Source of the DNA: Zopfochytrium polystomum
Lineage: Eukaryota; Chytridiomycota; Chytridiomycetes; Chytridiales; Chytridiaceae
DNA: 64,000 nt
Assembly (NCBI GenBank): GCA_025765615.1
Contig: JAIVFJ010000029.1
Span: 310,001 to 374,000 of the forward strand
Direction: 5' to 3'
The notes beneath the pieces were generated by a model that worked only from the letters and a program-made list of their open reading frames with translations, searched no databases and was not told the DNA's origin. Both the position numbers and the translations under genes were made by a program. This document shows positions 52,175 to 60,927 of this stretch, piece after piece. Position 1 is the stretch's first letter; each line of letters starts with the position of its first letter.

Positions 52175-52291
52175 GTACGTAAAATGAAAACCGACGTTGC
52201 AAAAAAATTGCAGTGGGCCAGACATGTGTTTATTGGGTACCATTTTACAAGCGGGCCTCAAATCCGTCCGCCCTCCTGTGCGCCTTCTTCC

Positions 52292-53447
52292 TTAACCTTT
52301 CCAGAACGTGGGAAGCTGGCGAGTGAAAAGCAGAGTGGTTAGCAAACGCGAATGCCTTACGCGCCGGGTCGAATCACTTTCACCTGGTCTCCGGGGGTAA
52401 AGATCCTCTCGACGCCGTCCTTAGTGATCACTGCCAGCCGAATGACAGCCGCCCGACGATCCGTCCCTCGACATGGCCAGCGAAATTGCTAAAATAAAGG
52501 CTTTCAGTCAAAACTACACGCGCGCAAAGCACGCGCTCCCACCCCCTCCCCGCGCACTCACCATTCTTTGTAAACTCAATCGCCTCCTCCCTCCCCATCC
52601 CCTCCTTATACTGCGCGTCGCAGTACCCGTAAATATACGTCGACCCGCTCCCGCCGATCGCAAACGGCTGCCGGTGCAGCGACCCGCCTAGAGGGATCGA
52701 CCACACCGACGGTCCGTCGTGCTTGTCCCACCCGCCCACGATGATCCCGGCGGACAGTTGGTCTTTGTTGCTGTAGCAGAGCTCTTGGAACATGGACGCG
52801 GCGGTGTGGACCCGGGGGGGGTTCGCCTTCGGTGACGCTAGGTGCGGGGCGGCAAGGGGGAAGCGGGGGTCAGTGGACGCGGAGGGAAAAGGGGATAAAG
52901 TGGGCGGTACCCGAAGAGCTGGAGGTAGTACTGCACGATGTCCGCGACGGCCTGCGTGTCTGCCGCGCTGCCGCTGCGGCAGCAGAAGATGCGGTCGTGC
53001 ACCGGGGTCAGCTTGTCCGTGACGCGGTTTGCTGAACGTGGGGGTCGTTCGGTTGGGGGTGAGCAAGAAAGGAATAAAGGACAGGGGGCGCGAGTTCTTT
53101 TTTTTTTTTTTACCAATGTAGGATCCGGTGGTGGTGCGCGAGTCGGCGCCGACGATGACGCCGTCTTTGTATTGCACCGCCATGATGGTGGTCTGAGGGA
53201 GGGGGGACCGCCGGTTGTGGCGAAGCAAACGTGAAGGTTAGATCTGGCAAGCAAACAGCGGATTTGGGAGCGCGGATGACGCAATTGACAGAGGGACAGA
53301 TGAGGGAGAGAACACGAGTAGAGATCGGAACAATGTGATGGGGGATGGCCCGCCGCGCGCGACGCGGCTCTCGACTCGACTCGACGACGCCCCTCAGAGG
53401 GAACTCACCCCAAGATCGACCTCCCCAGGCTTCAGCCGCGCGGCCAT
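52292..53447 (-). CDS. PRE3: Proteasome subunit beta-1 (PRE3/PSMB6), two 1-nt indels
   Basis: Caspase-like catalytic subunit of the 20S proteasome. Exons 53409-53447, 53114-53192, 52911-53031, 52562-52837, 52384-52488 and 52292-52315. The short propeptide [13 protein letters not shown] ends at Gly before the catalytic Thr of [20 protein letters not shown]; then [76 protein letters not shown] and [11 protein letters not shown]. The frame needs two single-base deletions: in the C8 run at about 52811-52818 and one extra base near 52445, after which [19 protein letters not shown] and LPTFWKG end the protein at 213 residues, close to the yeast length. As the gene is essential and otherwise perfect, these are probably sequence errors. 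Confidence 0.85.
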
Positions 53448-53641
53448 TGTGCGTGGAAGGGTTTGGGTCGTTCTGATTTCGGCAAAAAAGAGAGAAAGAA
53501 AAAAAAAAAAAAAAAAAAAAAAAAACTTTAAAGCCAACGGTGCCAGCTTGCCATCCCGGTCGTCCGTAGAAGTTGAAGGGTATCAAACAAACAACCAAGA
53601 CGTCAACCGTACCTTGAATAGTCGCATTCACCACTCTGCAA
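53448..53641. other. Intergenic, A31 run
   Basis: 53497-53525 is an almost pure A tract 60 bp upstream of the PRE3 start. Confidence 0.5.
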
Positions 53642-53750
53642 GGGCTGTGGTGGGGATTGGACCCATGTTCTGTGGTGGCGTCTTGCCATGGACTACCCTG
53701 GACTAGTTATTCAAATGATGGAAATCGGAGTTTAACCATTCGTCCGGGGA
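53642..53750. repeat. tRNA-like cassette repeat, copy 0 (cassette 1 inverted)
   Basis: 53642-53699 is the reverse complement of cassette 1 (minus strand gggtagtccatggcaagacg then ccacc...ggtccaatcc). 53707-53750 is the 3' half of cassette 2 on the plus strand (gaaatcggagtttaaccatt, cgtccggggat). Shows that the two cassettes can be separately inverted. Confidence 0.5.
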
Positions 53751-54047
53751 TGCTTTTCGTGCATGTTAATTTGAAATGCGACGGTTTGTGCAAGCAAAGG
53801 TTTTTATCAACGGCACAGCCGCTTCAGCTCTTGAGGCGGGACGGGGCCGTGAGCCGGGCGTGACAAGAAGAGAGAGCTAGCTCCCGCCAAGCAGCGAGGT
53901 GGCATGAAGGAAATACATCAAGATCGTGCGACGCAGATCGTACCTCACACAGTGAGTGTGGAGCCTTCCTTTCACCAAATGACTGCGCCTCATTTTGGGA
54001 CTGCGCCACTTCACTTTCAATTCAAATTTGGCCGCAAAGCAGGTCCC
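53751..54047. other. Spacer of the tRNA-like repeat array
   Basis: Includes the conserved lead-in to cassette 1: gactgcgcctcattttggga, ctgcgccacttcactttca (53984-54022), also seen before copies 3 and 4. Confidence 0.4.
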
Positions 54048-54166
54048 GGGTAGTCCAATGGAGGACGCCACCAAAACTTGGGTTCGATTCCCAACGTACC
54101 CGTTTGGGTGTGTTGCTTAGTGGGTAAAGCCTGGTGGAGATCGGAGTTCAATCCTTCGTCCGGGGA
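54048..54166 (+). repeat. tRNA-like cassette repeat, copy 1
   Basis: Cassette 1 (54048-54101): gggtagtccaatggaggacg (A-box-like D arm) to ggttcgattcc (B box) and tacccg pairing with the 5' end. Cassette 2 (54111-54166): tgttgcttagtgggtaaagc (D arm) and cggagttcaatccttcg (T arm), then tccgggga. Both are shorter than a tRNA (54-57 nt) as most of the anticodon arm is missing. Confidence 0.55.
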
Positions 54167-54610
54167 TCTTTTTTTTTCTGGCTTTTGCAGATTTACCTTT
54201 TGTGACAGGGCCTTGGGGTTCTGTCAACAGATTGCTGTTCCTTAAAAGAGCCTGTGCAGAGAAGGAACACCGCGATCTGCATGCACGCAAGTCGTCATTG
54301 GACGCTGGTGACTCGGTGAAATGTTCAGAGAGTGGGCGCGTCCTGATGGAGGTAACTTGACGTTGGTTCAACTCCAAGTCATTATGAGTATTATGAGTTG
54401 TAGGCGTTAATGGCGGAAATCGGAGATCAATCCTTCGCCCGGCGATGAGCGTCACTATTTCTGCCTCTCTGCTCCGCGAAAGCCACAGTGGCGAAAGAAG
54501 TATTGGCAACAAGTTTTTCGTCCTCGCTTGACCCTAACCTTTGAAACTTGAGATAACGTTTGAAAACGATCAATAGTCGAATTTTTTTTGACAGAGTTTT
54601 AGCCAGTCCC

Positions 54611-54759
54611 GGGTCGTCTAATGGCAAGACGCCACCTCAGAACGCGTGGGTTCGAATCCCACCGAAGCCCTCGGGTTTTGTTGCGTAGTGGTTAACGCGA
54701 TCGTCCTCCAGACGATTATTCAATTGGTGGAAATCGGAGTTCAATCCTTCGTCCGGGGA
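54611..54759 (+). repeat. tRNA-like cassette repeat, copy 2 (longest)
   Basis: Cassette 1 (54611-54670, 60 nt) has D arm gtctaatggcaagac and T arm gtgggttcgaatcccac. Cassette 2 (54679-54759) has D arm gcgtagtggttaacgc, an anticodon-like hairpin atcgtcctccagacgat, and T arm cggagttcaatccttcg. Here cassette 2 still has the anticodon arm that copies 1, 3 and 4 lack, so it is closest to the ancestral tRNA. The loop lacks a clear U33. Confidence 0.55.
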
Positions 54760-55052
54760 TGTCCTTTATACATCTGTATCGATTGGAGGGTGCGGTGGTT
54801 TGTGCACCGTGAGAAGATTCGATAAATATCTTCTGCGCTGTCGTTTCAAGTACGAGGGCAGGCCTTTGGGTCCGGGACGCAATCATCAGACGAAGAGGAA
54901 GAAAAAGAAGTAATTATTTGCGGATGCGGGTTGCCTTCAGAAGGAAATGCCATCGCTGACAGATTGCCAAGACCGCGCACGTCGTGCAGCCTGATTAAAT
55001 GACTGCGCTTTAATCCGTGAAATTAAAACTTTGGTTGGAATAAACCTTCACT
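54760..55052. other. Spacer of the tRNA-like repeat array
   Basis: No gene. The end (about 54996-55045) has the actgcgcttt..aatt lead-in motif shared with other copies. Confidence 0.4.
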
Positions 55053-55172
55053 GAGTAGTCTAATGGTAGGACGCCACCAATACTCGGGTTCGATTCCCGA
55101 CATACCCGTTTGGGTGTGTTGCTTAGTGGCTAAAGCCTGGTGGAGATCGGAGTTCAATCCTTCGTCCGGGGG
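55053..55172 (+). repeat. tRNA-like cassette repeat, copy 3
   Basis: Cassette 1 55053-55107 (gagtagtctaatggtaggac, cgggttcgattcccgacata then ccc). Cassette 2 55115-55172 (tgttgcttagtggctaaagc, cggagttcaatccttcgtcc). Confidence 0.55.
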
Positions 55173-55794
55173 CGGTTTCTGGTCTCGATTTTGACGCTTT
55201 TACTGCCGAGGGGTATCTCCTGGAGTTCTGTCCACCGCTTTCTATTTCATGAAACAACCCCTTGCAAAGAAGGAATGTCGTGAGTCGTCGCTGGACATTG
55301 GTGAGATGCGCAGACGTTAGACGCGGCCCGGCTTTCGGTTGTCGTAAGTTCCATTTTGTTTTATTTCGGCCACAAACAAGACAGCTGGTCCGCCGTCATA
55401 AATATATATGCACAAAGAGTCAAGCTCCGAAAGGATGCCCTCCACAATTCACAGAGCAACAAGGACTGCGTGGGGTTGCTCGTGGCTACCGTTTTTGAAG
55501 TGGTGGACATTGCTCCGAACCATGCCCGCGTCAGACAGGAGTATCACAATGAGAAGGTTGATTCCGTATCTTTTGGATGGACCGAATAAACTTGCATCCA
55601 ACTAAGTGGGTGCAAATAGATGCAGAACTGCTGATCCTCCATTGTTAAACAGAAAGATTTTTGACCAGACAGAAGTGGGAATACGGACACTATGGGTCTT
55701 TCATTTCAAAACAAGTTCGCTGATCAAACGATTGTACAGCATATGTTATGTGCGTGAAAGAGAGAGGGAGGAGAGAGAGGCAGAAGTGCAGCAA
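55173..55794. other. Spacer with small unassigned frames
   Basis: A 77-codon frame at 55356-55589 (LRKDALHNSQSNKDCVGLLV inside) has no recognised family; left unannotated as a gene. Confidence 0.3.
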
Positions 55795-56718
55795 TCACAT
55801 CGCATTGCTGCTCTTCATAACGACGGCCGGTCTGAACTCGGACATGTTGTCAAAGACGCAGAAAGCAGGAGGACCAATCTCAAACGCGTCGTGCATCAAA
55901 GGGAGGAACCTGTCCACAGTCGCCTCCACCTTTCGCTTCTGATCCTCAGAAAGGTTCAGCACGACGTACGCGAGCGACAGATGGAACTCGTACGTCGCGT
56001 GCCCAGCCGCGCGCAGCGCCAGCAGATCCGCAAGCTGATCGCGCAGCCGCCGCAGATCACCGTCCGTCCTTTCGTCAGCAGCTGCGAGCCGCAGAGCGAT
56101 GCCGTCCCGCTTGCGGCCCGCGACCGCCATCCGCACCGGCATCGTCACGTTCATGTCAAAGCCACTTAGTCTGCCCGCAAACTGCGCCGTCACCTCCGAC
56201 AGCGGTAACTCCCACCTCGTGTCCGACGGCCAGAGCACGCCGTCGCCGTTGCCACTTGACGAAGGCCCGCGCTCTTGGTCCAGGACGCCAGAGAACAGCG
56301 TCATGTGCCAGCTGTCCGGCGGCAGTATAGCGATCGGCCGGCGACCAGGGATGTCGGCGTCCCGGGTGAAGGCGTCCGCGACTTCCGCCAGCGCGGCGTG
56401 CAGCGTCGTGAGGGGAGCTCGAAGCGGGCTGTCAGCGGGCAGCGGGAAGATAATGGTGTTGCCCGGGAACCGTCGGAACCCGCCGTCAGAGGTGAATTTG
56501 CGGCCGACCTCTTTGGTCGGGGTGCCCGGCACCGTTGCGGGGCGGTGGGGATTGGCCACAGAGGCGTTACCGTGGCGCAGTGGGTGCCTGCCGCTGCCGC
56601 CGCTGCCGCCGCCGCCGCCGTCCAGCCGTGCGAGGAGGAGGGCGGCGAGCAGCATGGTCCCGACGACGCCACCGGCCAGGGCCGCGAGCACGGTGCAGGT
56701 TGTCCACGCACGCGCCAT
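55795..56718 (-). CDS. DUF1868-like 2H phosphoesterase, membrane-anchored
   Basis: 307 residues from ATG 56718 (MARAWTTCTVLAALAGG); an upstream in-frame Met at 56808 would add 30 less likely residues. Residues 6-32 form one transmembrane or signal-anchor helix. The rest resembles the DUF1868/2',5'-ligase-like superfamily: RKFTSDGGFRRFPGNTIIFP at the start, DSWHMTLFSGV (first H-x-T), and TYEFHLSLAYVVLNLSEDQK (second H-x-S). These two motifs form the active site of 2H phosphoesterases that act on cyclic phosphates or RNA ends; the substrate here is unknown. Clean single exon. It lies between copies 3 and 4 of the tRNA-like repeat. A lumenal or extracellular location follows if the helix is a signal anchor. 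Confidence 0.7.
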   Translation of the reverse strand: MARAWTTCTVLAALAGGVVGTMLLAALLLARLDGGGGGSGGSGRHPLRHGNASVANPHRPATVPGTPTKEVGRKFTSDGGFRRFPGNTIIFPLPADSPLRAPLTTLHAALAEVADAFTRDADIPGRRPIAILPPDSWHMTLFSGVLDQERGPSSSGNGDGVLWPSDTRWELPLSEVTAQFAGRLSGFDMNVTMPVRMAVAGRKRDGIALRLAAADERTDGDLRRLRDQLADLLALRAAGHATYEFHLSLAYVVLNLSEDQKRKVEATVDRFLPLMHDAFEIGPPAFCVFDNMSEFRPAVVMKSSNAM

Positions 56719-57097
56719 CGGAACCAGAAAAGGATATGTGCTTTTGTCGATTCTGCACAACGACCACAACGAAAACGAAGGAATGGCCCTCTTCCTTTTC
56801 TCAAACAATGTGACCTTTCCTCTTTGCCTGCTGATGCTGGAGGTGACAGGGACTCCTCGTTGAGTTCCCAGCCTTCAGCGCTTTATGCAGGAGTCAAGGA
56901 AAACGAACAATCGCATCCACGGCTAACAAGAGCAAAGGTGTTTGAGTGCACTCACGAACCCTCTGGGTGGCAAGGAGGGCGGCACAGATAGTGCATTTAG
57001 ATGTGAGCGTGACGCACCGTCTCATCACAAACTGCACCTCATTTTCGACTGCGCCTCTCAATTCATGAACGCAAATTTGAATTTCTCGACTAGCCCT
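56719..57097. other. Intergenic upstream of the 2H phosphoesterase
   Basis: No gene; its end carries the lead-in motif of the tRNA-like repeat (57025-57060). Confidence 0.3.
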
Positions 57098-57217
57098 GGG
57101 TAGTCTAATGGTAGGACGCCACCAAACCTCAGGTTCGATTCCTGACGTACCCGCTTGGGTGTGTTGCTAAGTGGTTAAAGCCTGGTGGAGATCGGAGTTC
57201 AATCCTTCGTCCGGGGG
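57098..57217 (+). repeat. tRNA-like cassette repeat, copy 4
   Basis: Cassette 1 57098-57152 (gggtagtctaatggtaggac, aggttcgattcctgacgtac). Cassette 2 57161-57217 (gtgttgctaagtggttaaag, cggagttcaatccttcgtcc). It is 1.9 kb from copy 3, on the far side of the 2H phosphoesterase gene. Confidence 0.55.
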
Positions 57218-57942
57218 CATCTGTCTTTTTCTCTGCTTCGCCTCCATTATCCTCTCATTTGCGCTGCCCATGATCGTTCAGACTCCCTTCTGTGGATGAT
57301 CGGACAATGATCGTGGAGCAAAGAGTGAAAGTGGAGACGATTTGTGAAAGGTCGCGTTCTAGAAGACTCGGTGGAAGTGGGTCATTTTGTGGGGTTGCTT
57401 GCATACGGCGACTGTGGTGACGGCGTCGAAAACGCAAATGCGCCAGCCAGATCGCGGGTGTTGCAAAAACCGCCAAAAAACCTCTTTTGAAGCAGTAGTG
57501 GCGCGACGAACGTGAACTAGTTCTTTATACATGACATACATAAATGGGTCGAGCAGAGTTGATCTATTTGCGTCATTGGCCGAGTGTCGCCACTTCGAAA
57601 AACGAAGAACGAGATCCACAACAGAAACAGAAGTGGTGGTGGTGGTGGTGGTGGTGGGTAATAATAAAAACAAAAAGATCGTCCGACAGCGCGGTGTCGG
57701 CAAGCAAAAAGCAGCCAAAGCGGGAGCCGTCGACGACCAATCACCAATGACAAACGCAACGCAAGCCAGATGTTGAGATCTGCGCTGACTGAAACCCACA
57801 CCCCACTTTCGTAGCGTAGTGGTGCCAGCCGCGGCCTGAGGTCCATGTAGGCTCCGATCTCATTGGAGCGCCCACATCCGCTCTCGACGCGGGCCGGGTA
57901 GCAACCAAACTGCAGTCCGAAAACAGGACCCCATCCTTCCAG
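57218..57942. other. Intergenic with GGT microsatellite
   Basis: 57633-57658 is a (GGT)n tract. The 100-150-codon minus-strand frames through it show no family and depend on the repeat. Confidence 0.4.
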
Positions 57943-58353
57943 TCAGACCTGGATCTGTGCGCCCCTCCGAAAGCTGGAGGTAGCAGACCATGCGCAGATG
58001 CTAATGCTACGAGCCACCTGCTTGCGCCGGGTTGCCGTTGTACCGCTGCAGCTGGATGTTGTTGCCATTCGCGTTCTTGGCGTCGACGCTGTCCAGGCAG
58101 AAGCCTTTGGTGAGGTGATGGTGCCGTCCGGGTTGAAGTTCCACATCATCGATCCGCTGTCGAAGCCTTTCTTCTCGCAGCACCACAGCTGAAGGAGCTT
58201 CCCCGGCGCCTGGTCGTTGTCGGGGATGTCAAGGCAGAAACCCGACTTGTTGAGTAGCGATGGTGAAACTGTGAAATCTAGCGGGCGCAAGAAGCACGGC
58301 TGCAGTGACGAGGATCGAGGAAGCATCGCTGTTGCTCTAACCCAGAGTGCCAC
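57943..58353 (-). pseudogene. Ricin-B (beta-trefoil) lectin domain fragment
   Basis: Minus strand. LNKSGFCLDIPDNDQAPGKL, LQLWCCEKKGFDSG and MMWNFNPDGTITSP make one beta-trefoil unit with the (Q/L)LW and CLD motifs. The next unit, GFCLDSVDAKNANGNNIQLQ, then RYNGNP, is in the adjacent frame: one A seems missing at ccaaagg (about 58096). Only about one and a half of the three usual units are visible, with no signal peptide or catalytic domain. Ricin-B domains bind sugars, often as modules of secreted enzymes; here it may be an exon of a larger broken gene. The lesion alone might be an assembly error. Confidence 0.5.
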
Positions 58354-58700
58354 CCCGCCGCGGCTGATCCTTCAGATCGTGGGCTCTGGCTATCGTTCAA
58401 ACGAGTTGTATGAGCGAAGGCACGTCCCTTTCGCCTGCTGTACCTCGCTCCTACTTCTTACTTCGTGCTACTTTTTCGATGATTTGTGGTCCTGCAAACA
58501 TGTTTATTTTTCGCTGTCATTACTTGCGAAAGAGGGGCAGGGGAGGCATGCAGAATAAAATGGCCCCTCCCCAACCCCGACATAACATAGCGTCCTGGGG
58601 ACGGCCACCATGAAATAGCTACAAAGAGGGGCCGCAAAGTTTCTTGCGTGTGGGAGGTGGGCGGGAGATAGCTGTGTCCCTCCCACTACCTTATTATGTA
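58354..58700. other. Intergenic
   Basis: No gene or repeat recognised. Confidence 0.3.
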
Positions 58701-58711
58701 CATCTTTCGAG

Positions 58712-58878
58712 GCGGCGGCCCTCGACCGGATAGTTGGGTCGGGCGTGGCAGCTGCATCGTTCATGAGTGTCGGGGGTGGAGTTATGGCTGAGCTCCCACC
58801 CCCTGTATATACGGTGGCGGCGGCCCCTCGACCGGGGACTTGGGTCGCAGGGCAGCCGAATCATTCTTGAGTGTCTGC
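58712..58878 (+). repeat. Imperfect tandem duplication, about 100 bp
   Basis: Unit 1 58709-58768 (ggcggcggccctcgaccgg to gttcatgagtgtc) and unit 2 58813-58878 (ggcggcggcccctcgaccgg to attcttgagtgtc). Between them lies a tatata motif. Confidence 0.5.
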
Positions 58879-60290
58879 ACCGTCCGTCCATGAAAGTAGC
58901 GAGCGAGCGAGCGAGGCAAGAGTGAGGGAGAGACAGGGAACGAGATAGAGAGACCGAGCGAGATAAAGAAAAAAAGAAGAGAAAGAGAGAGAGTGAGAGA
59001 TAGAGAGTGAGAGAGAGAGAGAAAGAGAACAACGACTAAAAGTGAGTTTCTCAACGAAGCGTGAGATAGTCGCTCGTGCATCCAGCTCCAGATGTTTCGC
59101 ACGTTGTCCAGCCGCCACTCTTCCGGCGTCATCGGCTGGGCTGATCTGCGCATCGAGGCCTGCGGAGTAGCCATGAGCTGCGGCTGCACCGACGACGGCC
59201 CCGCGGCCGGCCCTGGGGTGGTCGCTGCCGCCTGGGACGGGGATCGCGTCGGTGTACCTCGCTGCCGCTCCTCCCACCTCTGAGACCTGCCAGACACCCC
59301 CGTCGCCGAACCCCCCGCGGACTGCCACGGTCGACACGGATGGATGTGTGGATTGAAAGGCGAAGCGACAGACTGCAACTTCAAGGGGGAGCAGAAAAAC
59401 AAAGAAAATGAAAAAAGCAAACTGCGTTCTTCAAGGCCGCCTTGAGCCACGAAGACTCAGGAAAAAGAGAAAATTGAGGAAAACGAAGGAAAACAGAAAA
59501 ACAAAGAAAACGAAAAAGGCAGTGGAGCACGTTGTCTCGTTGCAAACCGTTCTTCACGAAGACGTTTTCGGTGCAGCGAGAACGGGGGGGGGGGGGGGGG
59601 GGGGGGGGCATCCACGGCAACGACCAAATAGACGAAAAATATTGGTGTGTGTGTGTGTGTGTGGTGTGTGGTGTGTGTCCCGCGCACGCGGGTTGAGATG
59701 AAACGAGCGGGAGGACGTCGGGGGCAGGGTTTTATTTAAAGGAACACGAAGAAAAAGTGGAAAACAAAGCGCAGAGAACGGCTCCCAGTTATGCAGTTTG
59801 GTTGGTGCGGTGATTGGATTGTTTCACAGTCTGTAATACGAGTTGGTGCCAAATCCGCTCGTGCGAGGCGAAACAAGCGCGGTGGGGCATTTCCCTCTCT
59901 TCCGATCCTTTTTTGTATTTGATAAATGACCGCTTTATTTTTGGAACACCCTTCCACTGGCTGCTTTGCTGAACATTTGCCGCCCTTTTTGAATGCTGCA
60001 TCACTTCGTATTCTTCGCTGAACCTTTCGCAGTTTCTACTGAGTTTTTGGCTCAAAAAACTTGCATATGGGGTGGTACAGAGAAGCGGCCCATATTTCTG
60101 CTTTCCAAAGTCCATCGATCGATGGGTAAAATAAAGTCAAAAAGTCAAGCGGCCGTCACCGGCGCATGTCTGTCGAGTCCATTTCGAGTCGTGTTTATTT
60201 CTTTCAATTGTGGTGATCCTCTCACATACTTACTTTTCATCACACACAAACAAGCTGCGCCATTGAAAATAGCAAAATAGGCAGGAGGTA
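58879..60290. other. Intergenic rich in simple repeats
   Basis: 58930-59030 is an impure (GA)n tract; 59586-59610 is a G run of about 24; 59646-59680 is (GT)n. A minus-strand frame at 59040-59330 (AQPMTPEEWRLDNVRNIWSW, then MHERLSHASLRN) looks coding-like but is unrecognised, has no clear start or splice context, and reads into the GA repeat. Nothing seen from 59700 to 60290. Confidence 0.35.
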
Positions 60291-60854
60291 TCAGCCGTTT
60301 GTAACAAGGTAGCGTCCAAAAGAGCGCGATGGTGCTTCGCTCTCCACTGCCATCATTGTCGCCTCCTTGAGTATGAGCTTGATCTCCTTGGCCGCACGGT
60401 CCACGCAAAACTGGGTGTCGCCCTCGACAAACTTGGGGATGCGGGAGGAGGAAGAACATGGAGGAGCGGGGGTTGTGCGAGCGCAACGTCAGTACCCATC
60501 AAAGAAAACCAACCAAAAAAGATCGAAACGAAGAGAATCAGAAGGGAAAACAAAAAAAAGGGGTGGCGCACCAAGTACAGCTTGCGCTCGCCCGGGCCCG
60601 GCTGCTTGCCCGGCGGAAAGAACGAGCCGCGCGCAGTGATCGCCACGTTGCACACCTCGGCGATCTGCGAGATCTGCTTCTTGTTGTTGACCTTCCACCG
60701 TGCCGGCTCCGGAAAGTCGTTGATTTCAATTTCGAGCGCAAACGCCGCGTCGCTCGCGTTCTTGCGCACGGTCCCCGCTTGGCTCTTGAGCTTGTTCAGC
60801 TGCGCAATCACTGCGGCCGCTGTCTTTTGGCCCTCCTTGCCGATCTGTTGCGTT

Positions 60855-60927
<73 letters not shown>

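Noticed and set aside
50882..52261. 459-codon minus-strand frame opposite the RS-domain gene
   Set aside because: The plus strand gives a classic RS domain and spliced N-terminal exons; the minus frame is the antisense of Arg/Ser codons.
54611..54759. Calling functional tRNA genes
   Set aside because: Lengths of 54-81 nt, missing or odd anticodon arms and no U33 do not fit active tRNAs; listed as tRNA-like repeats.
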